A DNA stretch of 64,000 bases, taken from positions 1 to 64,000 of the forward strand of contig LVWS01000032.1 of assembly GCA_002083365.1 (NCBI GenBank), read 5' to 3'. Made by a program: the position numbers and the translations under genes. The notes beneath the pieces are model-generated. The model saw nothing but the letters and a program-made list of their open reading frames with translations, did not search any database and was not told where the DNA came from. Of this stretch, positions 59,051-64,000 are shown one piece after another. Source of the stretch: Nitrospira sp. SG-bin1 (GTDB taxonomy: Bacteria > Nitrospirota > Nitrospiria > Nitrospirales > Nitrospiraceae). Position 1 is the stretch's first letter; every line of letters begins with the position of its first letter.

Positions 59051-61012
59051 ATGAGGTTTCCCATTGCCACATTGAAAATCGTTGCAGTCTTCACCGCCAT
59101 ATTACTTCTCGTCTTCATAGCAATTGCCGCATCCGTAGGACTTGCGGATTTTTTGGAACAGCAGAAGGATAGGATAACATCGCGCGATACGGCAATCACT
59201 CTGTTGGCTGCCTTCCTGTGGGTAGTGCAAATCTTAATTCTACTTGGTGTGTCTCTTGGAATCGTCTGGGTTTGTCGCTGCATTTTCCGCAGTAGAGATC
59301 TATTTGGGATGACTCAACAAGCACGATTACTTGGGTTGGGTGTTACCGCTCTGATCTTTCCTGAGGTGCTCTACCAAGTCGTGATAGCACCCGTGTGGGT
59401 TTTTGATGAAATATTACGACGAATGCCACTGGACACGCAGAATCCAATTCTGGACTCTGCTTCAGATCCAATACATCTAGCCAACCTTACCAAAGCTCTT
59501 TTAACAGGGCTCCAAACATATTTAAGTAAATTTGGTGACTTATTGCGAAGACTACTCGAGTGGCTGAACATATCTGGTCTAATACTCGCATTGGCCTTGT
59601 GGTCGTTGGTAGGGCATACGCTAAGCGAGACACCGAGTACCAGCGAGCACGGCCGAGTGATGCGCCTAACCACCTTTTTGCGCGGGCTTGCACCCCCTCA
59701 GAAACGAGCGCTCGTGCTCTCTGGTTTGTTTTTGGCTAGTGCCTACCTGAGCATCGCGGCAATGGTTTCAATTCCTTGGCTGCAGCAGAAAGGCTCTGCT
59801 TCACCTGTTAGCAATGAACAACTCAAATCAACTCTTGAACGCAATATCATGCTGCTAACAGATTTTGACAGAACGTACCCATCAAAGGTTCTCCCACCAG
59901 TAATCGATGGACTTGATGCACTTCAAGCTACAGCAAATGCTCTTCAAGCTGAAATCGAAAGACTAAAATCTAACCAACAGTCTTACTCTAATTACTGGAA
60001 TGAGTTATTAGACGACGTCCGAGAGCTCACATCTAACTCAGGAATTAGACTCATGGCCGCCAACTTTACACAAGCTTGGGAGGACCTCAGAAGCCAGGCA
60101 CACGAACACGAGCGGAATTCACTTAATACTGCATTGACCTCCTTTGAGACGAAGACACTTTCCCCGATGTCCGTTCAAGAGAAAGCGGTTTACGTAGAGA
60201 CCCTTGAGCGATGGTTTAATCGAGGCTTACGAGACTATTACGATAATCTTCGGGACTGTAAGCATAGTGCAGGTATCTGGCAGACGACTGTTCAAACAGA
60301 AATCCATAATTCAACTACGGCGCTTCGTCGCGCACTGGAAATGGCCCGAGATTCTAAGAGAATGCAAGATTTTATGAGTCCATCCACTTATATTGTGCCA
60401 CCACCTACCTCAAGTACCACGGCTATCATGACTCTAACACATCCACGGTTTACCGGATGTACTCCTCCCCCACTTAATACAGCGCGACCTGAACCTCCTG
60501 ATCCGGGACTTGGCCTGGGTCCGTTTGGTTTAGTCTCTAGTTGGCTCGTTAGGACAAAGTCTCTTGCCTTAGTCCTAATTACCGGCATGCTTGGATTCGG
60601 CTTGCTTGGAGCGACGATCTCATCTTTTGTCCGGAGCAAGGAGGGGTCAGTGTTGACCGAGCCAACTCTTGGTGAATTAGGAGGCGTCTTGGTTCGCGGC
60701 CTATCGGCCGCCGTGATAGTATACCTAGCTGTCAAGGGAGGTCTGGCTGCCTACGCGGTTGGTGAAACAGAACCCAATGCTTACGTTCTGTTCTTTACCT
60801 GCCTGATAGGAGCAACGTTCAGCGAGCGAGTGTGGGATTGGTCTCGGGCTAAGCTGGAAGGCCAGCTTCCAACAGAAGCGTCTTCTCAACAGGTGAGCGT
60901 TCCGAACACTTTACCAAGTACACCCAATTCCGTTTCCACATCAGCAAATACGACACTGGAACTTAACCAGAAAGATGCAATAAAAGGAAAGGGTACTGAG
61001 ACCACAGACTGA
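59051..61012 (+). CDS. Orphan multi-span membrane protein
   Basis: The 653-residue protein has about eight hydrophobic helices: three near the N-terminus, two at about 175-245, then a large soluble, partly coiled-coil middle (about 250-495), and three more at about 500-590. The tail is low-complexity and Ser/Thr-rich. GGGGAGG six bases before the ATG supports the start. Codon use is AT-rich compared with most genes here, suggesting transfer. I recognise no family; a large loop with Gln/Asn-rich helices could bind a partner. Confidence 0.65.
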   Translation: MRFPIATLKIVAVFTAILLLVFIAIAASVGLADFLEQQKDRITSRDTAITLLAAFLWVVQILILLGVSLGIVWVCRCIFRSRDLFGMTQQARLLGLGVTALIFPEVLYQVVIAPVWVFDEILRRMPLDTQNPILDSASDPIHLANLTKALLTGLQTYLSKFGDLLRRLLEWLNISGLILALALWSLVGHTLSETPSTSEHGRVMRLTTFLRGLAPPQKRALVLSGLFLASAYLSIAAMVSIPWLQQKGSASPVSNEQLKSTLERNIMLLTDFDRTYPSKVLPPVIDGLDALQATANALQAEIERLKSNQQSYSNYWNELLDDVRELTSNSGIRLMAANFTQAWEDLRSQAHEHERNSLNTALTSFETKTLSPMSVQEKAVYVETLERWFNRGLRDYYDNLRDCKHSAGIWQTTVQTEIHNSTTALRRALEMARDSKRMQDFMSPSTYIVPPPTSSTTAIMTLTHPRFTGCTPPPLNTARPEPPDPGLGLGPFGLVSSWLVRTKSLALVLITGMLGFGLLGATISSFVRSKEGSVLTEPTLGELGGVLVRGLSAAVIVYLAVKGGLAAYAVGETEPNAYVLFFTCLIGATFSERVWDWSRAKLEGQLPTEASSQQVSVPNTLPSTPNSVSTSANTTLELNQKDAIKGKGTETTD

Positions 61013-61726
61013 GTTTCGGACAAAGCAACTCAAAATATTTGTTTTTGGGCCGACAGTTGGGGACCTTCCTTTGACCATTGACATAGAGGATTTTGATCCC
61101 GTGCTGTTTCCATATAGTGGCATATAGGACGCACAGACCGACCTTATGGTTGTGCGGGGATCTAGCAGACAATAGATCCGGGGGTGACGCTCTCGCCCCT
61201 CACACTACAACTTACAACTTATTAAATCCCTTAAATCCTCACGGGTTTTTAATATTTTTGTAGAGTTGGATGTGTCCAATGGCCAAGCGTCCGGCTCCCG
61301 TTCCCCGTCATCTCGCGATTCATCGCCAGTCGATTAGCCCCGCAACGCACTTCAATCGACACCCCGTCTGGGTCAGTAAGGCGGATATTGTCGCCTATCT
61401 CAAGCTCGGTCCGACCGACGCCCAAGCCATCTTCCATAGCGCCACTCGTCGGTGCCATCATCGATGGCGTCGAGAAATCTCTAAATGCCAGCTGCAAACC
61501 CCACCTTCCCGGATCTCATTCGGGCCATGCAGGGCCATCCGTCGTGTCCGTCGATTTGGCGGGTATTCCGAGCGGCGATAGAAAAGATTCTTGCCGATCC
61601 AAGGGTCACCCAAACATCGAGCGTTCAATGAAGAGTTCGCGAAATATCAATCAGGCGGTGCGCGATGCGCGCCCACTGCACCGTCAATGGCCTCCTGCTT
61701 GATGTGCGACAGGCAGCGGCCTAGTT
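61013..61726. other. 714-bp stretch with degraded sequence
   Basis: Overlapping short frames on both strands carry no family pattern and no ribosome binding sites. It probably contains decayed coding sequence continuous with the integrase remnant downstream. A GC-rich stem near 61176-61198 and a T-rich end near 61240-61262 could form a transcription end for the membrane protein gene. Confidence 0.4.
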
Positions 61727-62000
61727 GGGCAGGTCTAGCGAAGTTAGGGCTACTTTCTGGAGAGCGGCCGGAATGTTTCAAAAGAGCATGTGTGCCTCGC
61801 GCGGGAGACCTTGACGATCATCGGCGCGTATGCGAAAAATGGTCGCGTACGGACGATTCTGTGAACGCACTCGTCCACGACGCCCTCACCCGGCATTCCC
61901 CACCGCCAACGCGGAATGGGTGTTTACAACGACGAGCGACATCCCGTATAAATCGATACCCTCAGGGTGTAACGCCGCGTACAGGACTTTCTCGGCGAGA
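61727..62000 (+). pseudogene. Tyrosine integrase remnant, frame-disrupted
   Basis: Integrase-type phrases occur in order but in three reading frames: AKLGLLSGERPE (arginine-I region), EHVCLARETLTIIGAYAKNG with RVRTI (61784-61858; the AKNGRxRTxP beta-hairpin of phage-type integrases), VNALVHDALTR, and NAEWVFTTTSDIPYKSI. In intact relatives these lie in one frame. The C-terminal HxLRH and catalytic Tyr are not found. Its position just 5' of tRNA-Ser and the frameshifts mark it as a decayed integrase of a mobile element. Confidence 0.65.
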
Positions 62001-62062
62001 TATTCACTCCGCTTCCGAAAGGCGAATGCTGAAACCCGCGTAAGTATGTGAAAGATCAGTGT

Positions 62063-62155
62063 GGAGAGGTGGCCGAGTGGCCGAAGGCAGCGGTTTGCTA
62101 AACCGCCGTAGGGACAAAATCTCTACCGAGGGTTCAAATCCCTCCCTCTCCGCCA
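62063..62155 (+). tRNA. tRNA-Ser (anticodon GCT)
   Basis: This is a class II tRNA with a 7-bp acceptor stem (GGAGAGG with CCTCTCC). The anticodon loop TTGCTAA inside a GCGGT stem gives anticodon GCT, which reads AGC and AGU. It has a long variable arm (GTAGGGACAAAATCTCTAC), the T-arm GGGTTCAAATCCC, discriminator G, and an encoded CCA (62153-62155). Confidence 0.95.
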
Positions 62156-62197
62156 CCGTCGTCTACCGCGAATAACCCGTAAGCCTTAAGATGCAGG

Positions 62198-62240
62198 AAG
62201 CGGATGGACGCACCGCGAGACACGGAGCATTCATCCGCTT
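62198..62240 (+). terminator. Probable weak terminator after tRNA-Ser
   Basis: AAGCGGATG (62198-62206) pairs with CATCCGCTT (62232-62240) around a 25-base loop, followed by TCAG and no T-run. It lies 43 bases after the tRNA and may end or process the transcript. The lack of a T-tract keeps confidence low. Confidence 0.4.
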
Positions 62241-62271
62241 TCAGTCGTTCAGTTGTACGGGATTTAGGCAC

Positions 62272-62336
62272 AAAAAAAGCCACGAGCGACTCCCCATGCG
62301 AAAGTGTCTTCCGCTATAGGGCGTCCACACCGTGGC
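62272..62336 (-). terminator. Intrinsic terminator of the ncRNA candidate
   Basis: On the minus strand, GCCACG (62331-62336) pairs with CGTGGC (62279-62284), with inner GAC/GTC, CCC/GGG and GCG/CGC pairs. The last pair is followed by seven T (62272-62278). This is a classical rho-independent end for a leftward transcript. Confidence 0.7.
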
Positions 62337-62500
62337 CGCTTCGATTGCTGGCGTCTCTCCTACCCCCGGTAGGATCGTGACCTCACCGAGGCCACCGGCT
62401 CACGCAACTTCTACCTCCTCAGTCCGGCCCGAGGCACCGCCCCGGGCTTCCTCCTGATTCGGTTCCTTGGCTGATCGAGAACTCGATCAACCGAGAAGAC
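62272..62500 (-). ncRNA. Structured non-coding RNA candidate
   Basis: Read on the minus strand from about 62500, the stretch holds successive stems: TGATCGAG/CTCGATCA, GCCCGGGG/CCTCGGGC, GTGGCCTC/GAGGTCAC and TCCTACC/GGTAGGA. A final nested stem GCCACG/CGTGGC follows, ending in T7 at 62272-62278. No open frame fits it. A TATATA box lies at 62502-62507. The length of about 220-230 nt suits a stable small RNA, but I do not recognise it as 6S, RNase P, SRP, tmRNA or a known riboswitch. Confidence 0.55.
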
Positions 62501-62624
62501 TTATATACCAGCCGCGAGAAAAAGGAAACAGGAGAATTATATGATTCATAGCAGTAGTTTGTATAGACAACATAATGAGTTCTATGCTTCGAGATTTCTT
62601 TCTTATCTGAACCTGTTGAAAGGC

Positions 62625-64000
62625 TCAGTTGACAGAAAATTCGATTTTTTCCTTTTGACCTCGCCGAATTAAATCTAAAATACGTTTAGAGTCCTCGTTG
62701 CTGGGATTAATCTTGAGTGCTTTCTCGATATCTTCAGCTGCTCCTGACAAATCACCTTTTACCATTTTTACTTTGCTTCGAGTCTGATGCACCACAACGT
62801 TATTGGGATCTAGTCTAATTGCTATTTCACAATAGGCTAGAGCCTTGTCAGGTTCGTTGCTCAATAGTTTCGCCATGCATAAATTACAATAGATCATGGA
62901 ATTGTTAGGGTCTAATTTCATAGCCTTATTGTAATCATCAATGCTGCCAACAATATCTTTACGCTCCATACGGATCACCCCACGGTTTATGTACGCCTTG
63001 GAGTAATCAGGGTTCTTCTCAATCGCTATTGTGTAGTCGGCATATGCCAAATCCGGTTGCCCATTGTCCTTGTACAAGATAGCTCGGTTGTAATAGGCAT
63101 CAGCATAATTCGGCTGAAGTTTGATCACTCGATCATAATCGTCTAGCGCCTTATCCAGACGTTTAAGGTTTGTATAGACGTTTCCACGGCATAAATAGGC
63201 GTCCACAAATTGAGGGTTCAAGGTTATGGCCCGATCATATTCCTTGATTGCTCCCTCATTATTTTTGGTCATAGCGAAATATAATCCCTTATTGCTATGG
63301 GCCTCGGGTAAATCTGGTTTTAGTTCTAGGGCGTGATTAAGGTCAGTCAATGCACTTTTGTAATCGCCTTGCAGCAGGAACATCGCACCGCGACTGTTAT
63401 AAGCCCTGGCATCAGTGGGAGCTAGCTGTATGGCATGCTCAAAATCATCCTTGGCAGACTCAAACTGATTTTGTTTCGCATATGCAATTCCGCGATTTAA
63501 GTAGGCATCAAGGTAATCCGGCTGTAACTTTACTGCTTCACTCAGCTCGCCGATAGCGCTTTGGTACTTCGCCATCCCTAAGAAGGCTGAACCCTTATTG
63601 TTAAAAGCCTCTGCATAGTTTCCCTTCAACTTTATCGCTTGATCGTAGTCGAGAATTGCCCTTTCAAATTCTCCTTTGCGCTGATACACGTTGCCACGGT
63701 TGTTGTAAGATTCGGCTACGTCACCTTTCAATCGGATCGATTCTGTGTAATCTGCGATCGACTGATTATCCTCACCATCCTGTCGATGAGCTAAGGCACG
63801 AAAGAAGTATGCGGAGTATTTAACTGCTTCCATAGCCGTCTTCTGTGTCAGCGCATGAGCAAATAGCTTAATGCTTGTTGCAAAATCTTTGGCTTCTAAC
63901 TTAACTAGGCCAATTGCGGTAAGTACCAAATAAGCCTGTCGATTTGAAAGATCTTCTTGGACTCGGAAAGTGTTTAGATCTGAAGCCGGTGATGTGTATA
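62625..64000 (-). CDS. TPR-repeat protein (5' end outside window)
   Basis: The frame is open to the right edge of the window without a start, so the N-terminus is missing. The visible 458 residues hold about eleven tandem 34-residue TPR units of the type AEAFNNKGSAFLGMAKYQSA, most with the Asn/Asp-Arg/Lys-Gly core. They end in a C-terminal cap with no other domain. TPR arrays bind peptide partners. AT-rich codon use contrasts with the left part of the window. The partner is unknown. Confidence 0.85.
   Translation of the reverse strand, partial: YTSPASDLNTFRVQEDLSNRQAYLVLTAIGLVKLEAKDFATSIKLFAHALTQKTAMEAVKYSAYFFRALAHRQDGEDNQSIADYTESIRLKGDVAESYNNRGNVYQRKGEFERAILDYDQAIKLKGNYAEAFNNKGSAFLGMAKYQSAIGELSEAVKLQPDYLDAYLNRGIAYAKQNQFESAKDDFEHAIQLAPTDARAYNSRGAMFLLQGDYKSALTDLNHALELKPDLPEAHSNKGLYFAMTKNNEGAIKEYDRAITLNPQFVDAYLCRGNVYTNLKRLDKALDDYDRVIKLQPNYADAYYNRAILYKDNGQPDLAYADYTIAIEKNPDYSKAYINRGVIRMERKDIVGSIDDYNKAMKLDPNNSMIYCNLCMAKLLSNEPDKALAYCEIAIRLDPNNVVVHQTRSKVKMVKGDLSGAAEDIEKALKINPSNEDSKRILDLIRRGQKEKIEFSVN

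Noticed and set aside
61249..61497. Minus-strand frame with a DPDG-like motif considered as a small enzyme
   Set aside because: A single short motif without a domain or start signal, inside a degraded region.
62272..62500. Assignment of the structured RNA as 6S, RNase P, SRP or tmRNA
   Set aside because: The conserved cores of those RNAs (such as GAGGAAAGTC of RNase P or the SRP tetraloop helix) are not present in the sequence I can see.
1..64000. CRISPR array or intact insertion sequence
   Set aside because: No regularly spaced direct repeats and no complete transposase gene seen; only the integrase remnant.

Overview
The window is bacterial chromosome of moderately high GC, densely coded on both strands. 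My best guess for the host is Nitrospira or a close relative in Nitrospirota. This rests on the mix of families seen here (a DUF3015 lipoprotein, GlcG/HbpS-type proteins, DM13, gluconolactonases, tandem NDH-2 enzymes, a cytochrome-b/YedY-like/redoxin set) and not on a marker gene, so it is inference. There is no rRNA, CRISPR array or intact transposon. Two tRNAs are present, Gly(CCC) near the left end and Ser(GCT) near the right end.

Layout. 1-7.6 kb: a poorly coding stretch, tRNA-Gly, then leftward housekeeping genes (gcvH, lpdA, comEA-like and tyrS, the last three overlapping by 4 bases; ndk; a coupled methyltransferase and methyltransferase-glycosyltransferase pair). 7.8-15.7 kb: a small membrane peptide, a DUF2314 protein, a membrane-bound lytic transglycosylase, an MHS-type transporter followed by a cytochrome P450, a lipoprotein, a P-II-like protein, and two small transcription units that share a heat-shock-like promoter. 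15.8-28.8 kb: a fused histidine-phosphatase/phosphofructokinase, small secreted or membrane proteins, a DJ-1/PfpI protein, the very long helicase Lhr, and a GT2 glycosyltransferase.

28.9-39.3 kb: a redox operon (cytochrome b, YedY-like molybdoenzyme, redoxin), a Met/Lys-rich exported protein, a YHS protein, a glucose-dehydrogenase-like enzyme, a STAS/ECF sigma/zinc anti-sigma unit, and a large sigma-54 activator with three GAF-like repeats. 39.4-50.6 kb: a coupled GMC oxidoreductase-VOC-TVP38 operon; a cluster of small DUF genes resembling toxin/antitoxin pairs; then a leftward set of exported proteins (DM13, two GlcG/HbpS proteins of which one is fused to a cupin, two SMP-30/gluconolactonases) and an aquaporin. 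The glucose-dehydrogenase-like, GMC and lactonase genes together suggest periplasmic or cytoplasmic oxidation of sugars or alcohols to lactones and acids. That pathway is inferred from families only.

50.9-58.6 kb: a tautomerase, an unusual SDR diverging from an HxlR regulator, a lipoprotein, and two tandem NDH-2-like flavoproteins, followed by PilZ-like and zinc-ribbon small proteins. 58.6-64 kb: visibly more AT-rich. It holds an orphan multi-span membrane protein, a frameshifted tyrosine-integrase remnant beside tRNA-Ser, a strongly structured probable non-coding RNA, and a TPR protein that runs off the right edge. This part looks like the scar of a mobile element plus transferred genes.
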